The notes: generated from the letters alone by a model not told the origin. Shown: positions 26,050-35,588, counted from the stretch's first letter. The stretch: DNA of 64,000 bases from Bacillus sp. (in: firmicutes) (GCA_031180805.1 JAPSLL010000005.1:62001-126000), one strand, 5' to 3'. A program made the numbers and translations.

Positions 26050-27162
26050 TTTTCGCAGCTCACTATACTGAACATGTATTCGATTTTCAGGATTTTTATC
26101 GACCGTATACAATACGATAAGAAAAAAACATTCTAAAGGCTTCATTAAAAGATAAATGACATCAGCCGACCATTTCGAATGAATATGCTTACTTATAGGA
26201 TAACCGTATTTGTCATAAAAATTGCGGATGATTTTATGGATCGTTGGCACATACTGCTCAAGGATGTTTTCGAATGCATTCGCAATTAATAATTGACGAT
26301 TTACAGGAATCCTTTCTCCTCTTCGAATCCCCGCGCGAATTGGCCTAACTAATTTCTTATGTCCTTTAGCGGAAACTGTACATAAATAATGTCCATCTCC
26401 AGACACCATTTCTGGCTTTGGAGCTGGAATCATTGAATAGTTAAACGAGCTTGTTTCAAGAAACACACGGATCAAGCTATCTGGTCGTTGCCCAAACAGC
26501 ACTAAAATGAATTGAATAATAACCAATATGGGAAAAAAGGTAATCAACCATAACTTTGACATCTGTTGATATTGAACCGAAAATTTATATAGAGCAAGTA
26601 AAAATCGATTGCTCTCGTTTATTTCCTTTTTACTTTGACTAGTAAGAAAATGATTTAATGAATCTTTTAATATAGCGATATATAAAAAACATAATGATAA
26701 GAAGCAGATTTGCAAAAGGGGAACGACGAAGTAATCACCATCATGTAAAAAGCCTGTATGTATAAGATAGGCTCCGGCAAACATGATATTTATTATGATG
26801 ATCGTACTGCATAACACATAAAGTATCGGTGATAATGCATCGTGAAAGAAGGCAATTAGGCAAAAGCAAATAAGGCCGATTATGAATAATGCGATAACAG
26901 AATCGACATATTCATTTGCAAGTGATGCATATCCATTAGCCTTTTGACCAGTAACCTCAAAGATCAGCAACGGATCGCCAGCCTCAACAGCTTGACCATT
27001 GAAAGAAAAGCCAAACATAAGCAAGCAAAGTATAATCAGAGACGAAAAGCAATCGATTACCCTTACTTTACCCTTTCCCTGTTTTGCCGACTTAAAGCTT
27101 TGGAGCATTCTAATAAAGCTATAAATAGGTATAAATATAAATAACAGTAGCCAAAGTACCAC
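26047..27162 (-). CDS. Multi-pass membrane protein (DUF6688-like)
   Basis: About 371 residues from a GTG at 27162 (AGAGGTG six nt upstream; GTG 27171 is also in frame but overlaps the Shine-Dalgarno). There are about six membrane helices in the first 230 residues. A hydrophilic region follows, with GDGHYLCTVSAKGHKKLVRP and RAGIRRGERIPVNRQLLIANAFENILEQYVP, and ends in WSADVIYLLMKPLECFFLIVLYTVDKNPENRI. That C-terminal pattern matches a Bacillus family annotated DUF6688, of unknown function. It is monocistronic. Confidence 0.7.
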   Translation of the reverse strand: MVLWLLLFIFIPIYSFIRMLQSFKSAKQGKGKVRVIDCFSSLIILCLLMFGFSFNGQAVEAGDPLLIFEVTGQKANGYASLANEYVDSVIALFIIGLICFCLIAFFHDALSPILYVLCSTIIIINIMFAGAYLIHTGFLHDGDYFVVPLLQICFLSLCFLYIAILKDSLNHFLTSQSKKEINESNRFLLALYKFSVQYQQMSKLWLITFFPILVIIQFILVLFGQRPDSLIRVFLETSSFNYSMIPAPKPEMVSGDGHYLCTVSAKGHKKLVRPIRAGIRRGERIPVNRQLLIANAFENILEQYVPTIHKIIRNFYDKYGYPISKHIHSKWSADVIYLLMKPLECFFLIVLYTVDKNPENRIHVQYSELRK

Positions 27163-27422
27163 ACAAATCACCTCTCATGCGCAATAAATATTGTTTATGG
27201 TTAATAGTATATCGACTAATATCCCTCTAAACATTCATAAAGAAGTTAAAAAACCCTTTCTATAGTGACATATCTACATAGAATTATTAGGTATGTTATT
27301 ACATTATTATATTTTTCTATCATATACAAGTGGTTATGCTAAATAATTCCATGTTCATAAGAGCGATTTTTTTTTCTGCTTTTTTGTAAGTTGAAGTATT
27401 ACAAGACTCTTATACTAGAGGA

Positions 27423-27461
27423 CGGGAACTGTAGCGGAACACCAAAGCTACAGAGTCCCCG
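27423..27461 (+). other. Unexplained stable hairpin
   Basis: CTGTAGC (27429-27435) pairs with GCTACAG (27447-27453), extended by GGGA/TCCC with a small internal bulge. It has no T-run on either strand. It lies between the membrane-protein gene and the panF terminator. The rest of 27172-27478 is A/T-rich with nothing else seen. Confidence 0.4.
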
Positions 27462-27478
27462 AAAACAGTTTAAACAGC

Positions 27479-27504
27479 AAAAAACCTGAGGTCATTCCCT
27501 CAGG
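27479..27504 (-). terminator. Intrinsic terminator overlapping panF stop
   Basis: On the minus strand CCTGAGG-GAATGA-CCTCAGG-TTTTTT; the panF TGA stop (27500-27502) is inside the left arm of the stem. Confidence 0.9.
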
Positions 27505-28933
27505 CATTTTGAACTTTATTTTTAGTTAATAAGCTTATGATGACAAAGCTTATTAGTGACAGAAGAACAGGCAGAATAACTGTATGAACTCCTAATGGAT
27601 TTGGAAATAGTCTGTCAAAAACAATATACGATCCCATCCCAATTATCATTGAAGTAATTGCACCGTATTTATTTCCTTTGCTCCAATAAAGCCCAAAAAC
27701 AATTGGCCAAATAAACACGGATTCTAACCCACCAAATGAGAATAAATTCAACCAAATAATTAAATCAGGAGGGCTAAGTGAAAATAGAATAACTGTGATG
27801 CCAATAATTGAAGTGACCCAAAAGCTTACCTTTTTCACTTGCTTTTCAGACGCATTTGGCTTTATATAATTTAAATAAATATCTTTCGTAATTGCTGAAC
27901 TAACTAATATAAGCAATGAATCAACAGTAGACATAATGGCCGCCATCGGAGCAGCTAAAACAAACCCTGCTAACAACGGCGGTAACACGGTAAGGGTTAA
28001 TGTCGGCATTACTTTATCACCAATCTCTATGCCTGGAATAACCGCTCTAGCAAACACGCCAATTAAATGCATCCCTAGCATGATAAAGCCGATGACAATT
28101 GTGCCGATAATAATCGCGCGATGCATTGATTTCGAATCTTTATAGGACATTGCCCTTACCGTAATTTGCGGAAGCCCAACAACCCCTATGCCGACTAAAA
28201 TCCAAAATGATGAAACATATAATGGGGTTAAATCCTGCTCAGCTCCAAAAGGTGAAACTAAATTTGGATTTTCCGCTACTAAATCTGCCATAATCTTATC
28301 GACACCACCACCAGCGATTATCGTACCGATTAACAAGACAGCCGTTCCGAGAAACATGACAACCCCTTGTACTGTCTCAGTAAGCGCTACGGCACGAAAA
28401 CCACCAACAATGACATAAACGAGAACAGAGAAAGCAAAGATAAATAGAGACGAAGTATAGGAAATGCCTGTTAACGATTCAATTAGTCTCGCGCCACCAA
28501 CCCACTGTGCAGCCATTGACGAAAACAAAAAGACAATGATGCTTAGTGCTGATAAAATAACAACTGTTTTACTTTGATATCGTTCCTTTAAAAAGTCAGT
28601 TATCGTAACAGCATTATACTTTCTTGCCATTATCGCAAATTTCTTTCCTAGAACCATTAATACAAAATAACCTGTTGCAAGCTGTGCCATCGACAATAGC
28701 ACCCAGCCCAATCCCTTAGTATAGGCGACACCTGGCCCACCAATAAAGCTGCTTGCACTCCCGTAAGTGGCAATCATTGTCATAGCTAGAACAAAGCCGC
28801 CTAACTGCCTGCCGCCTAAAAAATATTCATGGATAAATGAGTCCGCCTTTAACACATATTTATTTGCCCAAAAGCCTACAAAGAAAATAACGAACAAAAA
28901 TAAGAGCAAGGGAAGAATAACTAACCAATTCAT
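27500..28933 (-). CDS. panF: Sodium/pantothenate symporter
   Basis: 477 residues, sodium:solute symporter family, with about 13 membrane helices. PanF-like features: EYFLGGRQLGGFVLAMTMIATYGSASSF near residue 37, GPGVAYTKGLGWVLL, AAPMAAIMSTVDSLL with the sodium-site Ser residues, and LSPPDLIIWLNLFSFGGLESVF. The ATG overlaps the stop of the upstream yhdT-like gene (ATGA), the same pairing as yhdT-panF in Escherichia coli. This supports pantothenate over proline as substrate. Confidence 0.9.
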   Translation of the reverse strand: MNWLVILPLLLFLFVIFFVGFWANKYVLKADSFIHEYFLGGRQLGGFVLAMTMIATYGSASSFIGGPGVAYTKGLGWVLLSMAQLATGYFVLMVLGKKFAIMARKYNAVTITDFLKERYQSKTVVILSALSIIVFLFSSMAAQWVGGARLIESLTGISYTSSLFIFAFSVLVYVIVGGFRAVALTETVQGVVMFLGTAVLLIGTIIAGGGVDKIMADLVAENPNLVSPFGAEQDLTPLYVSSFWILVGIGVVGLPQITVRAMSYKDSKSMHRAIIIGTIVIGFIMLGMHLIGVFARAVIPGIEIGDKVMPTLTLTVLPPLLAGFVLAAPMAAIMSTVDSLLILVSSAITKDIYLNYIKPNASEKQVKKVSFWVTSIIGITVILFSLSPPDLIIWLNLFSFGGLESVFIWPIVFGLYWSKGNKYGAITSMIIGMGSYIVFDRLFPNPLGVHTVILPVLLSLISFVIISLLTKNKVQNA

Positions 28934-29202
28934 CGTTGTTCTCCACCTTCCTCATCATCTTCAAACGGTACCTCTTTGAAAATATAATTTACTGCAATAA
29001 AAACAAGAATAACAACGACGATAAATCCTAAAATACAGCTATAAAAAAACCATTCTGGCATTCCGAATATGTAACGGTACTTGGCCGGGTCTCCGCCGCC
29101 CATCCCATATGCAAAACCAAACCACCAAATAAAATTAAATAGAACAAGGGCAATGCCTATTATCGCTTCCCTATGAGCGATTTTAAAACGCTTATCTTTC
29201 AT
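28930..29202 (-). CDS. yhdT: YhdT family membrane protein
   Basis: About 90 residues from the ATG at 29202 (TAGGTG 9-10 nt upstream; a GTG at 29214 is also in frame). Two membrane helices: REAIIGIALVLFNFIWWFGF, and one starting near FFYSCILGFIVVV. The conserved YGMGGGDPAKYRYIFGMPEWFF loop lies between them, typical of YhdT/DUF997. It overlaps panF by 4 bp and probably forms an accessory subunit of the symporter. Confidence 0.88.
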   Translation of the reverse strand: MKDKRFKIAHREAIIGIALVLFNFIWWFGFAYGMGGGDPAKYRYIFGMPEWFFYSCILGFIVVVILVFIAVNYIFKEVPFEDDEEGGEQR

Positions 29203-29386
29203 AAAAACATACACCTACCATCACGCATTTCAATAATTATGTAATTTTCATTATCATACCATAACATGTAACGGTAGACTTTAAAAGTAAAATTGATTTT
29301 TGGAGGATGTCTTCTATCACTTCTCCCCAATTCCTAAAAAACAATAAAAAGAGCTAACATCTTGTAGCTCTTAACTTGTATATATA

Positions 29387-29632
29387 TTATTCATTAATCT
29401 TATTTTGCAGCTCCATTGCAATTGCTTGTGCCTCTTGAAGCTTCATTTGGGCATTTTGTAAATCTAGCTGCTCCTTTTTCACGCGTTGCTGTGCTTCTTT
29501 TAATTGATGTATCTCTGTTTGTACCTGCTGCTCTGCTTGCAATAAATGATCTTGTTCGATTTGCAATTGCTCATGAGCTTTTCGCACATCATTTTGCGCA
29601 TCTTGCAATGAACCTTCATAATTATTTTCCAT
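29387..29632 (-). CDS. Small glutamine-rich coiled-coil protein
   Basis: 81 residues, almost entirely one predicted coiled coil with heptads of Gln, Glu, Lys and Leu (KAHEQLQIEQDHLLQAEQQV). No Cys, Gly or Pro in the helix and no membrane segment. AGGAGG precedes the ATG at good spacing. I do not recognise a family; a structural or spore-associated protein is possible. Confidence 0.7.
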   Translation of the reverse strand: MENNYEGSLQDAQNDVRKAHEQLQIEQDHLLQAEQQVQTEIHQLKEAQQRVKKEQLDLQNAQMKLQEAQAIAMELQNKINE

Positions 29633-29724
29633 GCTCAGGGCCTCCTATCATCGTTAAAGTGTTATCGTCACTTTATCAATGATTATCTTGCTACCATGAA
29701 ACATTTTCTATACATTCTCTAACT

Positions 29725-30594
29725 TCAATTAGGCTCGACATGAACAATAACATCATAAATTCCATGTACCTTTTTCAGCTCGTTTTCAACAGCAGTTGAA
29801 ATATCATGGGCATCTCGGATTCCTAAATTAGAATTGACGAGGATGACGATATCGACAACTGAATTGTTTCCGTAAGCTCTTGCCTTAATATCCTTTACTC
29901 CTTTTACACCAGGCATAGAAAGTACTGTTTCTTTATACACATCCATTTTCTCAATATCGTAGCCATCTGTTAAATGGTGGGATGTATCGCGAAAAATTTC
30001 CCACGCCGTTTTACAAATGATAATTCCAACTAGAACAGCTGTAATCGGATCTAGCCACGGAAGGCCAAATTGAGAACCGATAATACCTATCACTGTCCCG
30101 ATACTAACTAAAGCATCTGATAAATTATCCTTTGCTGCAGCCATTAGTCCTTGACTATTAATTTTCCGCCCAAGATTTCGATTGTAGCGATAAACGAAAA
30201 ACATGACGATTGCACAGAAAAGTCCTGTCCACGCTGAAATTAAATCAGGTGATTCTTGTTGACCATCGAAAACCGATAGGATCGCATTATATAAAACTTG
30301 CAAACCAACAACACCCATAATAAACGATGCAACCATTGATGCGACGGTTTCTGCCTTCCAATGACCATATGGATGGTCTTTATCAGCTGGCTTTTGCGAT
30401 ACCTTTAACCCAATTAGTACAGCAACAGAGGCTATAATATCTGTCGCGTTATTTAGACCATCCGCTTTCAACGCCTCGGAATGGCCAATATATCCAACGA
30501 CTAATTTTAACGCAGATAAAACGATATATGTAATGATACTAATTATTACCCCACGCTCACCTAATTTTAGATCATTTACTTTTGTTTCCATCAT
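29725..30594 (-). CDS. Cation diffusion facilitator (MneP/MneS-like metal exporter)
   Basis: 289 residues with six membrane helices and a cytoplasmic C-terminal domain. CDF landmarks: ALKADGLNNATDIIASVAVLIG, HPYGHWKAETVASM, AAAKDNLSDALVSIGT (the DxxxD metal site), and a C-terminal VHVEPN. It groups with the Bacillus manganese exporters MneP/MneS by length and motif style. GGAGGG precedes tandem ATG codons (30594 and 30591). No manganese riboswitch was seen upstream. Confidence 0.9.
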   Translation of the reverse strand: MMETKVNDLKLGERGVIISIITYIVLSALKLVVGYIGHSEALKADGLNNATDIIASVAVLIGLKVSQKPADKDHPYGHWKAETVASMVASFIMGVVGLQVLYNAILSVFDGQQESPDLISAWTGLFCAIVMFFVYRYNRNLGRKINSQGLMAAAKDNLSDALVSIGTVIGIIGSQFGLPWLDPITAVLVGIIICKTAWEIFRDTSHHLTDGYDIEKMDVYKETVLSMPGVKGVKDIKARAYGNNSVVDIVILVNSNLGIRDAHDISTAVENELKKVHGIYDVIVHVEPN

Positions 30595-30750
30595 TTGCCC
30601 TCCACTTTTTATTACTTGAACATCATATCAATTCGAAAGCGTGTGGGTCTACGGCAATCTTGTTTCACTATTCTATACTAGTGATAGAAGGTCAAAAATG
30701 TTTCCTTCATTCAAAAATTGAACCTATTTAATTTCTAGTATAATCCACAT

Positions 30751-30790
30751 AAAAAAGATGATGAACTTAACTAATTTTCACCATCTTTTT
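30751..30790 (-). terminator. Intrinsic terminator after YlmA-type ATPase gene
   Basis: On the minus strand AAAAAGATGGTGAA pairs with TTCATCATCTTTTTT across a loop, giving a stem with a T-run 13 bp after the stop at 30803. Confidence 0.8.
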
Positions 30791-30802
30791 AAAAGCACTA
30801 TT

Positions 30803-31585
30803 TTATTTTCTCCTTAAATTCGCACGTCCATTCTCCCAAGTAACAAAAACTTCACATTCAAATAGCTTTGAAAGTCTTTCCTCTGAAATCATGTTCTCGG
30901 TTAGTCCGGCATCAAATACTTCCCCATTTTTCAATAATAACGTGTGGGTAAATAGTGGCAGAATTTCTTCAACATGATGTGTGACGTATAATAAAGTCGG
31001 AGCATGTTGTTTTTCATGTATAACTTGAAGTGATTCTAGAAGCTGTTCACGTGCAAGAAAATCTAAGCCAGTCGTCGGCTCATCTAATATAAGCAGCTCA
31101 GGATCAGCCATTAATGCTCTAGCAATTAATACTCTTTGCTTTTCTCCTTGTGAGAGTGTTTCATATGTACGATCTGCATAAGGTAAACAATGCAATTCAT
31201 CTAATAGCCGAATCGCCTTTTGTCTCATTTCATCTGTTACCTCTTCGTATAAACCGATAGAGGCAAATGAACCGCTTAATACAATTTGATAGGCCGTATC
31301 AGAAGGGTAAAGCTTTTGCTGCAATCTCGCAGATACTAACCCGATTTTTTGTCTAAGCTTTTCTGCAAGATAATCCCTGCCAAATACTTTCCCTAATACC
31401 TCAACATGTCCACTCGTCGGAAAATAATAAGCACAAAGCATATTTAATAAGGCCGTTTTCCCTGCACCATTCAGTCCATATAGAACCCAATGCTCTCCCT
31501 TTTGGATATGCCAATTAACATCCTTTAAAAGCCAGTGCCCATCTCTTCTTAAAGAAACACCCTCTAATTCAATTATTTTATTCAT
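30803..31585 (-). CDS. ABC transporter ATP-binding protein (YlmA-like)
   Basis: 260 residues, one ABC ATPase domain: Walker A GLNGAGKTALL, signature LSQGEKQRVLIARALM, Walker B LLILDEPTTGLD, and H-loop VTHHVEE. It resembles Bacillus subtilis YlmA/YlmA-type stand-alone ATPases. No permease gene is adjacent, so the partner and substrate are unknown. AGGGAGAG lies upstream of the ATG. Confidence 0.88.
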   Translation of the reverse strand: MNKIIELEGVSLRRDGHWLLKDVNWHIQKGEHWVLYGLNGAGKTALLNMLCAYYFPTSGHVEVLGKVFGRDYLAEKLRQKIGLVSARLQQKLYPSDTAYQIVLSGSFASIGLYEEVTDEMRQKAIRLLDELHCLPYADRTYETLSQGEKQRVLIARALMADPELLILDEPTTGLDFLAREQLLESLQVIHEKQHAPTLLYVTHHVEEILPLFTHTLLLKNGEVFDAGLTENMISEERLSKLFECEVFVTWENGRANLRRK

Positions 31586-31731
31586 TTCCTTCTCTCCCTA
31601 ACCTAAAACGTTATCCTTTTACTTTTTATCCCATCTTACACGAAAATCAGAAAATTCTCCATTCTTTTCATTTTCATATTCCACCTTGAAATGGTCACAC
31701 TATTATTAATGACAATGGAGGTGGTGAATCT

Positions 31732-32016
31732 ATGCCAAATCATGACGAAGAATACACTGATTTTTCAAATGTAGAAAAGCAAAGGAATTTTTTAACCGCA
31801 GAGGAATATCCTGATGGTCCATATGGTTCCCCTATTCGCAAAGATGAAAAGGTAGAAAATAAAAGCACCCCATGGGAAGATGGCCAACAATATTATAGTA
31901 ATTTTGCATACGAAAATCGTAATTTACATGAAAATCTCCAAAGAGAATTTCCTGGTTCACATCCAACTCATGATGATAAAACGAAGCAAACCGAAAAACC
32001 GTATCAAGATTCTTAA
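31732..32016 (+). CDS. Small hydrophilic protein of unknown function (94 aa)
   Basis: 94 residues, acidic, aromatic- and Pro-rich, no membrane segment: DFSNVEKQRNFLTAEEYPDG, then YGSPIRKDEK, and a Lys/Gln/Asp-rich end. GGAGGTGG precedes the ATG. It overlaps the stop of the convergent LysE gene by 4 bp. No family recognised. Composition is compatible with a spore or stress protein. Confidence 0.7.
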   Translation: MPNHDEEYTDFSNVEKQRNFLTAEEYPDGPYGSPIRKDEKVENKSTPWEDGQQYYSNFAYENRNLHENLQREFPGSHPTHDDKTKQTEKPYQDS

Positions 32017-32645
32017 GAAATTAATGCGATAATTCCTTGGTATCCAAAATAAATACCAAAACCAAGCAAGGAAATCCCAGAAATGATTGATATAACCTTT
32101 AAGCTCGTATCATTTAAAAACTTTCGAAAAAAAGTAGTAAGGGCAGCAACAAACACATCCCATATCGTTAAGCCGACAAAAATCATACAGCTATAAAGTA
32201 ATAATTGGCTTGTACCAGTTGATTGTGCTGTTTTCGCTAATACTGAACCATATATCCCTAACCAAAACAAAATCGATAATGGACTCGTTATCGACATAAT
32301 AAAGCCTGTCATAAAGCATTTTGTTAATGACTCTTTCTTACGACTGTACGTTAGATTGACAGAATTGACGCCCATTATGCTTTCGACACCTGAATAAATA
32401 AGAATAAAACCACCAAACAACCAAAGAAAGATTTGCACGATTGGAATATCTAAAAACTGAACCATCCCTAAGTACACGAGTAGCATAAACAGGGCATCAG
32501 CAATCATCGAACCAGCACCAACAATCCAAGCATGCCAAAAACCATTTTTTATTCCTTTATCAAGTCTGACAGAATTAACAGGTCCAATCGGTGCTGCTAG
32601 GGAAATCCCTAATAAAATGTAGCTAATGATTATACTAGTATTCAA
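32013..32645 (-). CDS. LysE/RhtB family exporter
   Basis: 210 residues, six membrane helices. LysE hallmarks: SLAAPIGPVNSVRLDKGIKNGF near residue 16, AGSMIADALFMLLVYLG, and TGFIMSITSPLSILFWLGIYG with the conserved TxP. The family exports amino acids or related amines; substrate not assignable. Confidence 0.9.
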   Translation of the reverse strand: MNTSIIISYILLGISLAAPIGPVNSVRLDKGIKNGFWHAWIVGAGSMIADALFMLLVYLGMVQFLDIPIVQIFLWLFGGFILIYSGVESIMGVNSVNLTYSRKKESLTKCFMTGFIMSITSPLSILFWLGIYGSVLAKTAQSTGTSQLLLYSCMIFVGLTIWDVFVAALTTFFRKFLNDTSLKVISIISGISLLGFGIYFGYQGIIALIS

Positions 32646-32842
32646 CCTTTCACCACTCTTTTCATATCAAAATTCCCCTTATCAATTTTTAATAAGAATG
32701 GGACAACTTGTACATTATATGAAAAGCATCGAATGCTATGACTATTCAAATCTAAACACTTGGTTCAACTATATTTTTTCTTTGGTTTTTCATTAAAATT
32801 ACGGGCATTATAACCAATATCTACTTAAAAAGAGGTGAGGTC

Positions 32843-33259
32843 ATGGCTAAAGAGCCAGAGCAAATGAGTACGGATGATGCAGTCATCCTTATGTTCTTAC
32901 AATTAGTAGAAGAAGATGGGGTTGAGGTAAAAGTATCACTTAGTGTAAATGGTGCGATCATTTCAGGGACACTCATTGGCGCAACTGCCTATTACGAAGG
33001 AATCACTGAAGCATCGAAGAAATTGCCGGATACGACGATGTCAAAAATCATTTCTAAAAAATTTAACGATTTGAAGGATGCATATGCAAAACAAAAGGAT
33101 GAGGAAGCTAAGGAAGAAGCTGAACAATTTTCCCCAACCTATATTCACTTAAAGGACGCTAAATATATTTCTGGAGCTCAGGGGGATGCGCATAACAGGA
33201 CTTGGTGGCGAGGAAAAATAGCTTCAGTAGATGGCTTTTCCTTTGATTCAATTGTTTAA
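32843..33259 (+). CDS. gvpU: Gas vesicle accessory protein GvpU-like
   Basis: 138 residues: DDAVILMFLQLVEEDG, VKVSLSVNGAIISGTLIGATAYYEGI and a C-terminal FSPTYIHLKDAKYISG and RGKIASVDGFSF pattern that I recognise from GvpU of the Bacillus megaterium gas-vesicle cluster and its chromosomal relatives. AGAGGTGAGGTC precedes the ATG. No other gvp gene is nearby, so here it acts without a gas-vesicle cluster, at least in this window. Confidence 0.75.
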   Translation: MAKEPEQMSTDDAVILMFLQLVEEDGVEVKVSLSVNGAIISGTLIGATAYYEGITEASKKLPDTTMSKIISKKFNDLKDAYAKQKDEEAKEEAEQFSPTYIHLKDAKYISGAQGDAHNRTWWRGKIASVDGFSFDSIV

Positions 33260-33268
33260 TTATTTTTC

Positions 33269-33314
33269 ATTGCTCCCACACCCACATTTTCTCTCGGGTC
33301 CTGGTGGGAGCAAT
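33269..33314 (+). other. Long-stem hairpin between gvpU and permease gene
   Basis: ATTGCTCCCAC and GTGGGAGCAAT form a perfect 11-bp stem around a 24-nt loop, immediately after the gvpU stop. There is no T-run, so it is a weak terminator or an RNA-stabilising or regulatory stem before the permease gene. Confidence 0.5.
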
Positions 33315-33392
33315 AATAGTGCTTGTCTTTATTCGTTCGAATTACATATCTTTTCTGCTTAACCGTACATTTTTCTGCAAAGGAGGGATCAC

Positions 33393-34784
33393 ATGAGTAA
33401 AGTAAGCTGCAGTCCAGGGGCTTCTAATCAGAAGTCTAGTAAGGAGTCAGATGAAGGAAAATTGAAATGGTGGCAATTGTCAATCGTCGGTGTCGGTTGT
33501 ACGATTGGTACAGGGTATTTCCTCGGCTCAGGAATCGGAGTTGGCATTACAGGACCATCAATTGTTTTTTCTTTTCTCCTTGCTGCCTTAGGTACGTATA
33601 CCGTTTTTAATGTGCTTGCAAAAATGACAGCTGAGGATCCACAAGAGGGCTCGTTTTGTTACTATGCAAGAAAGGCATATGGAAAATGGGCTGGATTTAG
33701 CTGTGGATGGAATTACTGGTGCTCAAACATTCTTATTATGGGAAGTCAGTTAACGGCTCTATCCATTCTTTCACGCTTTTGGTTTCCGAATGTCCCTTTA
33801 TGGCTATTTGCTTCAATGTACGCGTTGTTAGCGATTATCGTCGTCTTAACTGGAACGAGTGGTTTCGATAAAATTGAAAACCTCTTAGCGATCATTAAAT
33901 TTTCTGCGATTATTATGTTCATTATTTTAGCAATTGCTGCCCTATTTGGCTGGATTCATAGTGATAAAAATCCAAATGGTTTCCCACTTAAGATGAATGA
34001 GCTTTTTCATGATGGATTTAGAGGATTTTGGGCTTCGCTTATTTATGCGTATTATGCCTATGGAGGGATTGAAGTAATTGGATTGATGGCGATGCAGCTA
34101 AAGGATCGTTCAGAGGCACCAAAATCAGGAAAAATCATGCTACTCGGTTTAACAACCGTTTATGCCTTATCACTTGGTCTCGCTGTTTCGTTAGTATCAA
34201 TCGATTTATTTCACGAAAAGGAAAGTCCGTTTGTAACTGCGTTGACAAATTATAATCTACCTTTTTTCCCACATGTTTTTAATGGGGCCATTATCATTGC
34301 AGGATTTTCAACGATGACAGCATCCCTTTACGGTGTCACAAATTTATTAGTTACATTATCTAAAGATGGTGATGCACCAAAGGTATTTGCAAAAAAGCTT
34401 AAATTTAAAAACCTGCCATTTGCATCACTTGGACTTGCAACTGTTGGTTTACTCGCATCAATTATTACCGCTTTACTATTACCTGGGAAAATTTACGAGT
34501 ATATAACAACAGCTGCTGGGATTCTCATTTTATATAATTGGTTTTTTATCATCATCTCTTCATTACGAATTCTAAAAAGTAAAGGCTGGAGCAAAGTATT
34601 ATCATATATCGGCATCGCATTAATTGTCACAGCTATTACGGGAACTCTACTTGAAAGAGCCATTCGTCCGGGCTTTTTCGTAAGTATTTTATTTATCGGG
34701 ATTATCTTTTTAGTTTGCTTAAGAATGAAGAAATATTGGAACCAAGATAAGTCTAAACAAAAGCCAAAGCTGAAATACTATTAA
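33393..34784 (+). CDS. APC family amino acid permease
   Basis: 463 residues with about 12 membrane helices. APC signature: KWWQLSIVGVGCTIGTGYFLG (the GxGxxIGxG unwound helix) near residue 25, then GSFCYYARKAYGKWAGF and FRGFWASLIYAYYAYGGIEVIG for helix 6. It resembles Bacillus YvbW/YkbA-type permeases; the substrate is unknown. AAAGGAGGGATCAC precedes the ATG. A terminator follows directly. Confidence 0.9.
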   Translation: MSKVSCSPGASNQKSSKESDEGKLKWWQLSIVGVGCTIGTGYFLGSGIGVGITGPSIVFSFLLAALGTYTVFNVLAKMTAEDPQEGSFCYYARKAYGKWAGFSCGWNYWCSNILIMGSQLTALSILSRFWFPNVPLWLFASMYALLAIIVVLTGTSGFDKIENLLAIIKFSAIIMFIILAIAALFGWIHSDKNPNGFPLKMNELFHDGFRGFWASLIYAYYAYGGIEVIGLMAMQLKDRSEAPKSGKIMLLGLTTVYALSLGLAVSLVSIDLFHEKESPFVTALTNYNLPFFPHVFNGAIIIAGFSTMTASLYGVTNLLVTLSKDGDAPKVFAKKLKFKNLPFASLGLATVGLLASIITALLLPGKIYEYITTAAGILILYNWFFIIISSLRILKSKGWSKVLSYIGIALIVTAITGTLLERAIRPGFFVSILFIGIIFLVCLRMKKYWNQDKSKQKPKLKYY

Positions 34785-34792
34785 GCGATTTG

Positions 34793-34828
34793 AACTGTTT
34801 AATCTAATGTTAGATTGGACAGTTTTTT
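34793..34828 (+). terminator. Intrinsic terminator after permease gene
   Basis: AACTGTTTAATCT pairs with AGATTGGACAGTT (one small mismatch) and is followed by TTTTTTTG. Confidence 0.9.
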
Positions 34829-34887
34829 TGTTGACGAACAGAAACATACGTTCTATAATTGTGGTAATATTTGGAGAGGAGAACAAA

Positions 34888-35451
34888 ATGCGTCCACCAC
34901 TTACAAAAAATATCAATTTAGACGAATTCAAACAATATTATTGGCTCAAAAAGGAGCTCCAAGCCTTTTGTAAACAGCATGGGTTAAGTCCAACAGGCTC
35001 AAAGGAAGAACTTACAAAAAGAATTGATGAGTTTTTAAGAACAGGAAATATTATCAAACCAACTCGTACTTTAAGCCGTCAAAATGACAAAAATATCGAG
35101 CTAAGCTTGGACACAGTCATTAAAGAAAATCATCGCTGCAGCCAAGAAGTGAGGGCCTTTTTCAAATCCATTATTGGTCCGACCTTTCACTTTTCCACAT
35201 ATATTCAAAAATATTTTAAGGAAAATATCGGAAAAACATATCGAGAAGCAGTTGAAGCCTGGTATGAAGAAGAAGAACGAAAAAAGGATCCTTCCTATCA
35301 AACAAAAATTGGCTCCCAGTTTCAATACAATCAATTTTTTCGTGACTATTTTTCTGACCCTGCAAACAAAGGCAGGAAGCGTCAGGATGCAATAGATGCA
35401 TGGAATCAGATAAAGAAACAGCCTGGGAGCAATAAATATGTGAGAAGCTAA
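34888..35451 (+). CDS. SAP-domain protein (DUF6434-like)
   Basis: 187 residues from the ATG at 34888 (GGAGAGGAG upstream). The in-frame extension to 34807 overlaps the preceding terminator and is rejected. Residues about 15-48 form a SAP-like helix-hairpin (LKKELQAFCKQHGLSPTGSK), usually a nucleic-acid-binding motif. The remainder (about 85-187) contains HFSTYIQKYFKENIGKTYRE and FNQFFRDYFSDP-like repeats of a conserved aromatic/Lys pattern. Highly basic overall. Possible DNA- or RNA-binding protein; function not established. Confidence 0.8.
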   Translation: MRPPLTKNINLDEFKQYYWLKKELQAFCKQHGLSPTGSKEELTKRIDEFLRTGNIIKPTRTLSRQNDKNIELSLDTVIKENHRCSQEVRAFFKSIIGPTFHFSTYIQKYFKENIGKTYREAVEAWYEEEERKKDPSYQTKIGSQFQYNQFFRDYFSDPANKGRKRQDAIDAWNQIKKQPGSNKYVRS

Positions 35452-35588
35452 TTGAAAGTACATTAATCAAAATTCATCAGACAAGTAGGACAAACATAGA
35501 CCGCCGCTCTTCTTTACTAGGTGCGTGCAAAGGGAACTTCTAGTTATTTGTGTCATTAAAAACGACAAGTATAAAAATAAACAAAAGC

